DNA from: Bolinopsis microptera
Lineage: Eukaryota; Ctenophora; Tentaculata; Lobata; Bolinopsidae
DNA: 64,000 nt
NCBI RefSeq assembly: GCF_026151205.1
Contig: NC_087077.1
Location: 372,001-436,000, forward strand
Direction: 5' to 3'
The notes beneath the pieces are model-generated. The model was not told the DNA's origin. It worked only from the letters and a program-made list of their open reading frames with translations, and ran no database searches. This document shows positions 46,504-57,872 of this stretch, in pieces (within the stretch, counting starts at the first letter, position 1; every line of letters begins with the position of its first letter). The translations under genes were made by a program, and so were the position numbers.

Positions 46504-48510
46504 AATTCTAGAGAAGTCTAATTATGGTACTTGTGGGGCAAGTTAAAGGAGAGAGTTAGGAGGAGTTAATTAGAATTCAGAATAGTTCAGAACTTTAGAC
46601 ATGTCACAAGGAGTAACCAAATAAAGTCTGATGAAGCCAGTGAATGGTTAGCTGACCTGAATCTGAATTGGGGGTCCAATGCTTAGAAAGTTTCCCTCAG
46701 GCTCAGCCCGCTCAGGTGAACTGCACTGTCAGGTAATTAAACTATAAATAGTTACGTTACAATTGTCAAGCTTATAGCTTACTGTGCAGTTGCTATGACG
46801 ATATCATCATTATTGAGTTGTTGCAACCAATCGGAAGATATGTCAAATACTATTAATTTCACGTTTAGTAGCTAATTGGAGTCATGTGGCCCAATTATCT
46901 TTCAGTCATAATAGCTCGGTTATATGAGTTATGACGCAAGTCATGTTGCAATAACCTCTCGTTCAATTTTGGATCAAGTGATAATGCTGACTGTATTTGT
47001 TTTAGAAGCTGCTTCTTTGAATTGATGAGACCCGCATTTTTTATTACTCAAATGTCGAAATTCTTCGTTTTTATCCGAGTTTTAAGAATGATAAATGCCC
47101 CGAACTCCACTTTTTGGAGAGTGACCATATTGGTTGTTATGACATCCTTTACACTATCCTTTACTTTATCTTAATTATAATTCGAAATATTATGTTTGTT
47201 TGTCCTATAATGTCTGTACGACCGCCCACGTGTAAATTAGATGAAAAATAATAAGTTGCATTGTTACCATGGTAACGGTGTTGAACGCGTACGTGTAAAG
47301 ATTTGTGAGCGATATTTTAATCAACTTTGTAGTAATTACGTTGTTTTCAGTGCGAGCTACATTTTAATCAGCTGTATCTTCGGTTGTGACGGATATTTTT
47401 TGATGCGATAAAAACTCACTAGGTCACTACTATTAGCTTCCTCCCTGCGACCACGGGCTTTCTAGCACTGTATAACATGATATTGATATACTTTAATAAA
47501 ATCACCTCCATAATATTATACTAATATCCTGTCTGCGAACTGGCAGCTGAAAACGTTAATTAAGGTCGCTGCGAGACAGTAATTCTAGTTCCTACACAGT
47601 GGCTTGCTACACCTTCACAATGTAGCAACGTTGCTTTATTCCCGGTTCCGCACCTGCTCCTGACGTTGCTTGTTTTTGTAAGAGCGTGTTTTGCAATACC
47701 TTCCCATCTGCTAAGTAAAATAATCGTTTTTATTACATTTATTATTACAGTAATTATACTTTATCTTCCGCTTTCAAAAGTTAACATTTGCTGACTACAG
47801 TCCATCGTAAAATTTGTTTTATAATTATACCGAATACATCTAGCGAGAATATCTCTAATTAATTTTAAAGCTTAAGTCATACTAGTACTACATCATAAAA
47901 TACCATTGAAGATACCAAGTTTAAACTAATTGCAGCTTTGGTCATGCCTAAAATTTATATAGCTCAAATGAAAACTCAATGAAGAAAAACAAGAGAGCTG
48001 ACTCGATGCCCATTATTCTGTATGTATTATTATATATTATTATTACATAGAGCTAGAGGCCGAGGGGGGATATATGCAAACCTTAATTACATCTAACCTA
48101 ATTAGACTTAAGGCATTCTACCGATAAATCAAATATGTTTAGTTGTAATAATTGTATAACTGTTCGTGGAATTCCTAGACTTTAGAGATATGCTCCCAGA
48201 TCCACATTTCATAGAGTCATACCCTCTTAGGCGGGTATTTTGTTTCTAGTCTACACTGTGCCCTGTAAATTTATTTAAATGTAAACTTGAGTAGTTCAAC
48301 GTTTGTATGTGTTTTACAATGCTAATTGATTAGGGTTCACTTTTATTCTAATATGGAAAAGATTTGTGGGGAGGGGCCGGGGCCGGGGGGGGGGGGGGGG
48401 GGGGGGGGGCACTAAACGATTGCACGTGCTTCGTTCAAATGATGTATGATATAGAAGGGTAGATTTCTGATTTTCGCCCGGGAACAAGTTAAAAAAAAGA
48501 TAAGAAGGGC

Positions 48511-49021
48511 ACCTGTTACCTGTTACCTGCTACCTGTTACCTGTTACCTGCTACCTGCTACCTGTTACCTGCTACCTGCTACCTGTTACCTGCTACCTGC
48601 TACCTGCTACCTGCTACCTGCTACCTGTTACCTGCTACCTGCTACCTGCTACCTGCTACCTGCTACCTGCTACCTGTTACCTGCTACCTGCTACCTGCTA
48701 CCTGCTACCTGTTACCTGCTACCTGCTACCTGTTACCTGCTACCTGTTACCTGCTACCTGCTACCTGTTACCTGCTACCTGCTACCTGTTACCTGCTACC
48801 TGCTACCTGCTACCTGCTACCTGCTACCTGCTACCTGCTACCTGTTACCTGTTACCTGTTACCTGGTACCTGCTACCTGCTACCTGCTACCTGCTACCTG
48901 CTACCTGTTACCTGCTACCTGCCACCTGCTACCTGTTACCTGCTACCTGCTACCTGCTACCTGCTACCTGCTACCTGCTACCTGCTACCTGCTACCTGCT
49001 ACCTGCTACCTGCTACCTGCT
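48511..49021. repeat. 7-bp two-state array (TACCTGC / TACCTGT)
   Basis: About 73 copies of TACCTG plus C or T. Almost all variation is a C/T switch at one position; rare changes are one ggtacctg and one gccacctg. Confidence 0.95.
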
Positions 49022-49976
49022 TGTTATTTGTACTTTGTAGAGTACATTTCTTGTATAACAGGCAGATAAGTGTAAATCTTATCTCACCTTGCAATGTATA
49101 AAAGATAAGCCGAGCTCAGTTGTAGTGCAAGCAGTTACACGTATAAATAAGTATAACTATTTACGTATCACTGCACATGGTTGAAAGCCCCTTTTGTCCG
49201 GTCTTACAGCTGACGTAATGTCCATTTGTGCAGTGTTTATTATAATGTTTAACATTAACCCTTTTTCATTGAAACTTTTATTATTTCTTGTAGCCTGCTT
49301 TTTTGTGTCCTTTTTTATTAGGTAATTTCTGTCATAATATGTCAAATCTTTATTTATATTTCATAGTTGGCGACGAAGTGAGAGTCTGCAAATCAAATTG
49401 TTGTCATTATTTGTTTGATACGAGATGCAGTGCAACAAATTTAGATTTTGAACATTTCGTTGTGAATTTTAGTGTAATTATTAGTTTTGTTAAAGTTACC
49501 AAATGAATGATAGTATTGAGCATTGGACGTGATTAGATCAATACATACTGTCCTGTAAAGAAAGTTGATTTTACCATAATTATAAAACAAAAATAACTGC
49601 ACGACTTTAGTTTTACCATATAAATAATTTGAGTAATACAATTAATAAATCTGTCGATTTTCGTTATTTTGACGGATTACTACGGAAAGAAGACGTTTAT
49701 CAATGATATGAGTAAATTCAATGTGTGGGAAAATATATCACATATAATTTAAATAAACAGTTTCATTAGGTTGGAGGATGAAATATTCAAAAATCGTTGA
49801 TTAGAAATTCCGACAACATCTCGTAAGGATGAGGAAGCTAAAGAAAATGGTAAGCTCTTGCTTTATTAAAGACAATTAAATCATTGCTGATTACTGTTAC
49901 GAAAACATATTATCTCATGTCGCCCTCTTGGGTTTTCTCATTTTGTAATTCAGCTTTCCATTGCAATAATAATATC

Positions 49977-51461
49977 ATGATATCAAAATTTCAGGTTAAA
50001 TGTTTATTTTTGATTGCAGCTGCGTTGCTATCTCTTGAAGTCGTCACAATCATCATCGACGGGAGAGGCTTATTAATAAACACTTCCCAACATGAACAAT
50101 CAAGAACTGGAGGCTTAATCTACAGAAACAATCAAGTGGATCTAAGTGAAACTAATGTTCTTATAGAACGAATGCCTCAGAAAGAGTTGGCAGTGAAAGA
50201 AGATCTTGTGGTTGGAGATGATAACTCATTGCCCAAACATGGGACCAACAAAATTGATAAAGAGTTATTGCCACATGATAAATCAAGTGATGAAAAATCA
50301 AACATTCGAGATATTAGGGTTAATAGGATTGATAAAGAGCAAACAATTCAAAAAGACGTTACAGATCCTAACTTAGTTTTAAATGAAAATAGTGCATCCA
50401 ATGAAAATAACATTCACCAGAAAGATGCATCTCAAAAAGGCTTGTCTGTTCTTATCAAAGAATCAAAGGACATATTTGATCTTCTTCCGGAAAAATATCT
50501 TCCTGATTACAAAAGTTTCTGTTGGTATAATAAGGATGAGTTTAAATGTTTGGCATCGGTTTACATCGCTGGTATGCCTAAGTGTGGTACAACTGATCTG
50601 TTCGTGAAGATGATGAGACATCCTCAGCTAACTTATCAAACTCATGCTGATGGAGATCCTCCCAAGGAGTATCATTACTGGGCACGGAGTCGAGTAGCAA
50701 GAAATAAGTGGTTGTTTGCTGACCCTAAGCGTCGATCACATAAGGAATTATTTTCTAAGTTTTTGAAGGGAACTGGAGCTGAGAGAGTGAAGACAAATTT
50801 AAAAATTCAAATCGTGGATGGAACACCATCTTTGTTGTGGGACTTAGCGGGATGGGATAGAAGATACCCGAAGGCAGATGAACCACCATATTCGAATGGA
50901 GACCTAATTCACTCTGTCACGCCAGATGCAAAAATAATTGGAATATTAAGAGATCCAATTGACCGATTGTACTCTGAGTATCTCTATTTCTGGCTTAAAA
51001 AATCGGAGGTTCGTACTCCTGAAACATTTCACACTGAAGTGGTTAAAGAAGTTTTATTTTTTAATTCATGTCTGACATCAAATAAACTTAGGTCATGCTG
51101 TTATCCCTCACGTGCTATGAACACTGTTAAAATACGACTTGAGCTAGGGATTTATGTGTGCTTCGTCCAGGACTTTCTGGAAGCATTTGGAACCAATCTA
51201 TTGATATTAACTCTAGAAGAATATCATTTACACCCAGTCGATATTCTTACTACAGTATTTAATCACATTGAGGTGTCGGTCCCAGAGGATTTGCAGAAAT
51301 TTATTGAAGATTCAAAAACTGGAAATACTAACACTGGACTGAAAAATGAGGTTGGGGATATATTACCTAAAACTAAGCAGATACTGAGTGATTTCTATGG
51401 TCCTTATAATTCTCAGCTGGCATTGTTACTGCAAAATTCAAAATATTTATTCAATTCTTAA
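49977..51461 (+). CDS. Carbohydrate sulfotransferase (CHST15-like), intronless
   Basis: Likely Golgi type II membrane enzyme that moves sulfate from PAPS to a glycan; family members sulfate chondroitin GalNAc residues, but the substrate here is unknown. I prefer the ATG at 49977 (494 aa) because it puts a membrane anchor (CLFLIAAALLSLEVVTIII) near the N-terminus; the open frame extends in-frame to 49884, adding 31 residues. Numbering from 49884: anchor about 40-58, Asp/Lys-rich stem about 60-200, 5'-phosphosulfate loop YIAGMPKCGTTDLF at 227-240 (Lys233), TPSLLWD at 314-320, and 3'-phosphate loop IIGILRDPIDRLYSEYLYF at 351-369 (Arg356, Ser364). Both PAPS-binding motifs are intact. Cys pairs near 213/222 and 396/405/406 could form disulfides. 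The gene has no intron, unlike its neighbours, so a retroposed origin is possible. Confidence 0.9.
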   Translation: MISKFQVKCLFLIAAALLSLEVVTIIIDGRGLLINTSQHEQSRTGGLIYRNNQVDLSETNVLIERMPQKELAVKEDLVVGDDNSLPKHGTNKIDKELLPHDKSSDEKSNIRDIRVNRIDKEQTIQKDVTDPNLVLNENSASNENNIHQKDASQKGLSVLIKESKDIFDLLPEKYLPDYKSFCWYNKDEFKCLASVYIAGMPKCGTTDLFVKMMRHPQLTYQTHADGDPPKEYHYWARSRVARNKWLFADPKRRSHKELFSKFLKGTGAERVKTNLKIQIVDGTPSLLWDLAGWDRRYPKADEPPYSNGDLIHSVTPDAKIIGILRDPIDRLYSEYLYFWLKKSEVRTPETFHTEVVKEVLFFNSCLTSNKLRSCCYPSRAMNTVKIRLELGIYVCFVQDFLEAFGTNLLILTLEEYHLHPVDILTTVFNHIEVSVPEDLQKFIEDSKTGNTNTGLKNEVGDILPKTKQILSDFYGPYNSQLALLLQNSKYLFNS

Positions 51462-52437
51462 ATGATGATATATTACCAAATACTGTTGCTTTTAGTTATA
51501 TCAAATGCTTATCATTTCGCTTTTAATACCAACATATCAGCTTTTTAATACAGTTAGTTTATAGGTTTGTGAATATGGAGTTTTCTTTATTCAAACTAAG
51601 TGTACAGACAAATGATGAATTACAGATATGAAAATACTGTATACATACTCAGTTATATAGTAGTCGCTGTGATGTCCTGGAACAATCAGGACAGCCAACG
51701 AGACGGATCTAAAAAATTTGAAAATAAAGAATTCCTGACAATCCTTAAACAAGCTAACATTCTGTGTCTCCAAGAAACTAAGAGGCAAGTTAAAATCGAA
51801 GGATACCTTCCCTTTAATAGCACTAGCAGGAACCCGTCTACCCTAAAGTGGTGTCAAGACTCGAGAGAATAAAATAATTATTACCTATTTAATTCGCGTT
51901 TTTGACATCACTTGGGAGTCCAAATTTTGGGCACTAAAAGTCTTATGCCTTGGCCAATTTTTAATTTTTTCATGCTGATTTGAAGGCCATTAAAGCATTT
52001 GACCCAGTCAAAAAAGTTTCAGCTGTATATCTTTTACGGTTTTTGCGGAAAGTTGCGTTAAAGTTGATGCCCTGGTGTCAGTAAAATGGCACGGATCCAT
52101 ATATCCATATTATATATATATCGTCTCGCTTTATATATAGTAAGATGAGCAACCTTACAAATTCTCGCTCAGGAGGGGTCTACATTCTTGCTGAAAATGA
52201 TTTAAGAAAAGGTGTTTCCTGTCACGTGCCTTGTAGTGAATCTGACGATATTATTGTTGTTAAACTTGACAACAACTTTTAAAAACTTGATTTTGATCTA
52301 TTTTTAGTATGTTACTATATTAGCCCTGCATACTCGTCCTATGTCAAGAAAAATCCAGATTATACTGCTAAGATCTTCTCTGCTCTTGACACCATCTGTA
52401 TCAGACTATGTCAAAAGTGTAAGAACTGGAAACATGA

Positions 52438-52866
52438 GGCCCTGTGTGTAATGCAATCGGTAGTTTGGAGGGAGCTTGGGCCAGCCCCAAGTCCCTCCAC
52501 CCCTCCCCTCCCCAGTCCGTTGATTGGACACCCAACAAAACTGCCTGCCACCTCCCACGAGCCACGTCTGCCACAGTGGCGTAACTTTGCCTGTTGGCGC
52601 CCCCGCCGAAAATACGTCCCCATGTTGGCGCCCTTCTCTAAAACTGAACAAATTAGGTGATTTTAGAGGATACGCACGCGCAGGTAAAATCTCTAAAAAA
52701 GTGTGTTTCTAGAGCAAAACGTTCAGTTTTGCTAGTACCTCAGTTAAGTTTTTCAAAATTGTCCTACATTCAAACAACGATTTTGCGCCCCTAAGATGGC
52801 CCCCCCCCCCCCCCACGCACAGCAGGGTCAGCGGGGCCCTTCGTTACCAAACTGGGACACCACTGG
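52438..52866. mobile_element. Nested hAT-type fragments inside the LINE endonuclease
   Basis: 52438-52573 is an inverted, diverged copy of the left end of the hAT element at 53692 (shared AGTTTGGAGGGA, ATCGGTAGT and ctcgtggg in complement). Next to it, CAGTGGCGTAAC at 52575 and a terminus ending ccactg at 52865 look like the ends of another hAT-like insertion, which contains a 16-C run at 52800-52815. Boundaries are approximate. Confidence 0.5.
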
Positions 52867-53691
52867 AAAAATTACCTGTCACAAATACAAAGGAAGCAGT
52901 GTGGTTGACCATTTTGTAATAATCTTGTGGGCAAGAGATCATGTAAACTCTCTCCAAGTAAAAAAGTTTACATCATACTCTGACCACTGTTATGTCCATT
53001 AGTCTTGAAACTCACTACATTTGAGCCATTTGTTGCCAAATTCCAGCTCCCAGACTTTTCTAATTTGCCATGTGGCTATAAGTGGGACAGCAACACCTCC
53101 CACTCACTATTAAAAACAGCCCTTAACTCTCCCGAAATTGCCAATAACCTGGAGAACATTGAATTATGAACTGAACGATGCAATTACTAACTGTCTCCAC
53201 AGTGCTGCTGATATACTGTTAAAATTGAGAAAAACCTCCTAAAAATTCACAAGTCAACTCCTCGAGGCGCAACCTTAATAGGCTAGCAAACTGGCTAGGT
53301 AGTAAGCACTGCAACAATATTCTCAGACGTGAATAATTCAAGCAACGCAATAAGCACAGCAATCTTGTTAACAGTAAGAAATGATCTTTTCTTAAAATGC
53401 AAAGTGAAGCTATTATATACTTAAGACAGTCATTGTCAAATACACAAAATATTAAAAAGCTCTTCTCTATGCATGCTTTGTTGATCTAAAGAAGGCCTTT
53501 GACACTGTACGTAGGGACCTCCTTCTGCACAAAATGACATGCTTTGGAATAACTTCTTCAATTGCTTAAGTGATATGTACAAAAACTCAATTGACCATAA
53601 TATACAATTTCCAAACTCTTGTCCCCTAAAATTGATATTAAAGTAGTAAAAGTAAGGACACCCCCTATCACCAGACCTTTTTAAAATTTAT

Positions 53692-54266
53692 CAGAGGCGG
53701 CTCGTGGGAGCTGGCTGGCAGTTTTGTTTGGGAGGGGGGCTTGGGAGCCGGCTCAAGCTGATCCCTCCAAACTACCGATTACATGACACACAGGGCCTTG
53801 TTATATGTAATGTGTAACACTTCACAGGCGACAGCAAACAAAAACAAAAACTTATAACATGGTTGAAACAGGACACCACACGTGTACGATCTTAGCCGCA
53901 CAGTATCATAGCAGTCAATAGTTCAAACTGCAAAGGGTCCTGGACCCTCAAATCGAGGCAAATCATAATAGATTACCTGTAGTGGGATGCGCACGATGTG
54001 CTTTGTAACGTTTACAATTAACTATGTGTTAAAACTGCGCGGCTGAGTAGTCCAATGGAAGGGTTGGACTCCCTACAACACAAAATTTCACGAAGATCAT
54101 GCGTGCACTTACATTAAAACGTATGATAGCGAATAAAGAGCTTTATATTGCGATTTGTTATTTCCTAACACTATTACTAATTACTATTTCTATTTTAAGC
54201 ACCAGCCACCAGATAATAATTTTAGGGCGTCCACGGACGCCTGGACGCCCTCAATAGCCGCCTCTG
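53692..54266. mobile_element. Non-autonomous hAT element with 8-bp target duplication
   Basis: A 575-bp insertion with 11-bp inverted termini (CAGAGGCGGCT at the left, AGCCGCCTCTG at the right) bordered by AAATTTAT on both sides (53684-53691 and 54267-54274). Removing the element and one AAATTTAT rejoins the LINE reading frame as LFKIY-VNDLSS, which proves the insertion edges. Eight-base duplication and CAG-type ends are hallmarks of hAT. There is no transposase inside. Confidence 0.9.
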
Positions 54267-54536
54267 AAATTTATGTTAATGACTTGTCATCCCTCCTGAA
54301 ATATGCAGGAGGGATAGTTTTAAAATCCAAAATCCCTATACCTTAGTTGCCAAAAATTTGAGCCACGAAACATTTGGCCCTCTCACCCAAAGCTTTCGCA
54401 AAACAGCGTTTTACCAGTTTAAAGTTAAAATAATTGATGCTGTAGCGCTCGATTTTTAATTAAAATGTATTAGGGGCCATCTAATCTACTTAGGACGTCC
54501 GCCAAAATTGCAGGTTTTCAGACCACCCCCCTCCCC

Positions 54537-54666
54537 TTGACCATTGTTAATGGTCTGGCCCGGCGCGCGCTACTTCGTAGCATTTGCCATCAAGAAGAAT
54601 TTGCCATTTCGAGAAGAAAGCGGCATGCGCTACTTCGAAGAAATTTAGACGAGTAACATCCGTCAA
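54537..54666 (+). repeat. GC-rich interspersed element, copy A
   Basis: Begins TTGACCATTGTTAATGGTCT and ends GACGAGTAACATCCGTCAA; the middle has GCGCGCTACTTCGTAGCA, TTTCGAGAAGAAAGCGGC and CGCTACTTCGAAGAAATTTA. The same order occurs in four further copies within 2 kb. Confidence 0.9.
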
Positions 54667-55364
54667 CCCTCCCCCTGTCCGGGTGTGTCCGAAAAACCGA
54701 AAACAAAGTTTACTATTTGAAGATATCGCGCGTTGAATTTTGAGGTTTACCTGTCATTGTAAATGAAAACTTTAAATGAAATTGTGTTCAAAATCTATCT
54801 TCTTTTTCAGTTTATGACTTAGAACCTTGTAACTTGGCAACAATGTTCTTCAAGGTATTTTGAGTTTTTGTTATGTAACGATTTATAATATCTTGCTCCA
54901 AAGCTGAGATATGAGGTTAACCATGAGTGCGGGTTACAAAATTTACAAAATTTAAAATGGTAAACCTCATAAAAAGAGTTAGGAGCAAAATTACAACAAT
55001 CGTTACATAACAAACTTTTAAATTTATGTCAGGAACATAAGTTCCAAATTTGAGGTGAAATGGATAAAAGCTCTAGGAGAAGATTGAAAATAGGTTTTTG
55101 AGGTGGTAAATAAATTGTTCAGGAGAGTCAAAAGACTGATTCTGAGAAAATATGTTAACCTCAATTTTCCAACAAATAAAGGACATATAATAGTTCTGTT
55201 CACATTGGATGGCCAATTGATACCCATTGATAAGTTTAACTTGTGATGAGAGCAACCAAATGTTGTGAGGTTAACTGATTAAAAAGGCAATAGTTAACCT
55301 CAATTTTACGACAAACTAGGCGCTCTGGGGGGCTAAGGGTGGTGTGCAAGCGTCAGATAGTATG
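54667..55364. other. Spacer between element copies A and B
   Basis: AT-rich DNA with several short GAGGTTAAC/GTTAACCTC motifs in both directions. No gene was seen. Confidence 0.5.
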
Positions 55365-55480
55365 TTGATCATTATTAATGATCTGGCCCGGCGCGTGCTA
55401 CTTCGTAGCACTTGCTAACATTTCGAGAAGAAAGCGGCGCGCGCTACTTCGAAGAAATTTAGACGAGTAACATCCGTCAA
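55365..55480 (+). repeat. GC-rich interspersed element, copy B
   Basis: Starts TTGATCATTATTAATGATCT (the left dyad keeps its symmetry by paired changes) and ends AACATCCGTCAA. Confidence 0.9.
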
Positions 55481-55698
55481 ATAGTTGTCATACGTTGTAT
55501 GACCCGCCGCGCACGAGTGCGCGGCTCCCCCTGTATCGTAGAAACTCTACAGTGAAGCGACAGTGGGGGTCACCACGTGATACAATCAAATAGTATGTGG
55601 TCTGCCAACTGGCAAAAAACGTTTTTTCGACCTCGGACCCACCCCCCTCTTGTGGCCTTAAGTACTTAAGTAGCTATCCAATCGAATACGTTTTAAGA

Positions 55699-55809
55699 TT
55701 GACCATTGTTAATGGTCTGGCCTGGCGTGCGCTACTTCGTAGCACTTGCCATCGAGAAGAAAGCGGCGCGCGCTACTTCGAAGAAATTTAGACGAGTAAT
55801 ATCCATCAA
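55699..55809 (+). repeat. GC-rich interspersed element, copy C
   Basis: Starts TTGACCATTGTTAATGGTCT and ends AATATCCATCAA. It forms a head-to-head inverted pair with copy D across a 69-base spacer. Confidence 0.9.
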
Positions 55810-55878
55810 GTTTTAAGACAGTAGGAGGAATGAAAAATATGCGAGTTGTATCTTGGCTATCGTGAGCTGCTCTGGAAA

Positions 55879-56007
55879 TTGACGGATGTTACTCGTCTAA
55901 ATTTCTTCGAAGTAGCGCGCGCCGCTTTCTTCTCGAAATGCAATGTTGGCCCGATGGCAAGTGCTACGAAGTAGCGCGCGCCGGGCCTGATCATTAACAA
56001 TGGTCAA
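55879..56007 (-). repeat. GC-rich interspersed element, copy D (inverted)
   Basis: Reverse orientation: starts TTGACGGATGTTACTCGTCT and ends GATCATTAACAATGGTCAA on the plus strand. With copy C it would fold into a long hairpin. Confidence 0.9.
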
Positions 56008-56390
56008 GGGCTATAAACAAATATTTATACAGATTAGCATCTTATCTTGTATCTGCAAAAATTTCACATCGCCATGAGTCTTCGTGGGCGCGCGCTACTG
56101 CTATGTAAGCTCGAGGCCGACGGCTCTTGTTAGAGCAATATGCAAAAATCATTTCAAAATTAGTATTGCTTTCTTTTTACCTAGCTTGCTAATCCATTGT
56201 TCACTTTGTACTTAGCTTGCTAGTCTATTTGCTTGCTAGGTTATTTAATTTAATTGCTAGACTATTATGTACTACTCTATTCCCTGTCCAGGAGGCTAGA
56301 AAAGAGTGCTGCGCACAGTGCAGGTACTGGCGTCCCGGATTACGGATGTCAAATAAAATTGGCTTAACGGGCGATTGGTGTGTGGTGATA

Positions 56391-56524
56391 TGTTGTCCAT
56401 TGTCAATGGACTGACCCGGCGCTGCGTGCGCTACTTTGTTGTTTGTAGTACTTATCTCGGACAATATTTCGAGAAAAACGGCGCGCGGTACTTTGGCGAA
56501 ATTTAGACTAATAACATCCGTCAA
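56391..56524 (+). repeat. GC-rich interspersed element, copy E (diverged)
   Basis: Starts TTGTCCATTGTCAATGGACT and ends AATAACATCCGTCAA; the interior is recognisable but more diverged than in copies A-D. Confidence 0.85.
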
Positions 56525-57872
56525 GTGATATGTGATACTCGTTGAATATTTATTCCAAACAACATTAGTTGACGAGTCCAACTCGGCGCGCGTCCTGGTA
56601 GGTTATAAACCTACAACGTAGCTGGGCTGTGAAGGATTGACATATCGTCAATCAAGTTAATTCTAAGTATTAAGTGTAGAATCAAGCAAGTTATTACCTA
56701 GCTTGCTATATACTCTGCGATTTCTATTCGATAAATTTATTTTTAATTATACCAAAAGTTGTCTTAAAATGTGAATAAAATTGATACATGCAACGTATGT
56801 CAAGAATAAAATAATTCCACCGTGCAGCAATTTTATTTCACTGTTAACGGCGCTTAGTCGCCGCGCTCTCTCTTTTCAGTTTTTATAGTTTTTGGTCCAC
56901 AGGCCACAACCAACAACGTCCATAGTTCAGTTATTTAATTTTGAACCTGAACATTTTGAAAAAATTGGTCCTTCAAATATTATAATTTGGATACCAAAAG
57001 TTGTGTCTAAATCTGATCAAGATTATTATAGATGTTGTACAGTGTACTTATAGGCATGAAGCATTTTAAGCGAGAAATTATCCATTTTTCGTCCTTTCTG
57101 CACGCTTGCAATGCATAGCTACAGGAGACCCACATACAACTCGACCTTTTGCTAATTTTGTAAGTGGTAAGGTTACCTAGTCTGCTATTATTATTATATT
57201 GCTCGGTTATCTCACGAATATGCAAGAAGTGGAAAGAGCGCCGCGCAGATGGTCAGGTGAGGCATTTAAAACTCGTGATCGCTATTTATCAGAGGCGGGA
57301 GTGGGGAGAAAAATAATCAAAACAAGTTTTTCATAAAATGGATTAAACTGAATAAAATTAAAGGCAAAACATAAATAGTAATACGATTTGAGATATTTTA
57401 GTAACCACGCACAACGGAAATGTCGACGTATATATACCAAAATAAATGAATTTGCCTCGTGATTCACCCAAGGCTGATCAGTTTGCATTGTCATGGGTTT
57501 TCATCCCCAAATATATCATCCAAGTATAATATCATTCGCCAATATTGTCCCTTTATCAGCATTTCATCAATAATATCAGATTTGGGAAACATTTGAAATA
57601 CAAATATTCGAATTTCAAGAACAACAAGCTGTCAGCGGCAATTAAAATTATTAGGACGAACGCAATATCTCAATTCTCAGCCGTAACTTGAAGTCTCTGG
57701 GTAGAAAGGGAAAAGTTGTACTTCCACTTTCAGAGAGCCATTAAATTCGTCATATGTGTTCGTTCTGTAACACCCCGAATGCACCCAAGTGACCGTGAAC
57801 CAATGAGTGATGTTAGATTGTCAAAATACTCTCCAGTCTAAGCATGATGTTAATAAATAGTTATTCTCCGGG
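56525..57872. other. Downstream flank of MED14, no gene seen
   Basis: AT-rich sequence, probably including the MED14 3' UTR on the minus strand at its right end. No coding region was recognised. Confidence 0.5.

Larger units (their letters stand above)
45915..50000. repeat. Segmental duplication, second copy
   Basis: Partner of the 41390-45750 block, with the same order of landmarks. It contains two expanded satellites (46067-46503 and 48511-49021) that are degenerate or absent in the first copy, a long G-run (about 48386-48408), and the promoter region and first codons of the sulfotransferase gene. Confidence 0.7.
51640..54350 (+). mobile_element. Broken LINE (endonuclease + reverse transcriptase) with nested insertions
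   Basis: Pieces of one non-LTR element lie in order on the plus strand. Endonuclease: VAVMSWNNQD and ANILCLQETKRQVKIEGYLP (about 51659-51820), SGGVYILAENDLRKGVS (about 52170-52220), then GSSVVDHFVIILWAR and SYSDHCYV (about 52889-53000). Reverse transcriptase: FVDLKKAFDTVRRDLLLHKM (about 53480-53540), LFKIY up to 53691, and YVNDLSSLL from 54272. Stops, frame shifts and insertions make it non-functional. Confidence 0.8.

Noticed and set aside
49884-49976. Sulfotransferase start at 49884
   Set aside because: The extra 31 residues fall in the region duplicated from the upstream block and push the membrane anchor inward; the ATG at 49977 fits a type II protein better, though it is not proven.
54040-54110. 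tRNA-like segment (gctgagtagtccaatgg ... ggttggactcc)
   Set aside because: Box A/B-like words are present, but no cloverleaf could be drawn, and the segment is interior to a hAT element.
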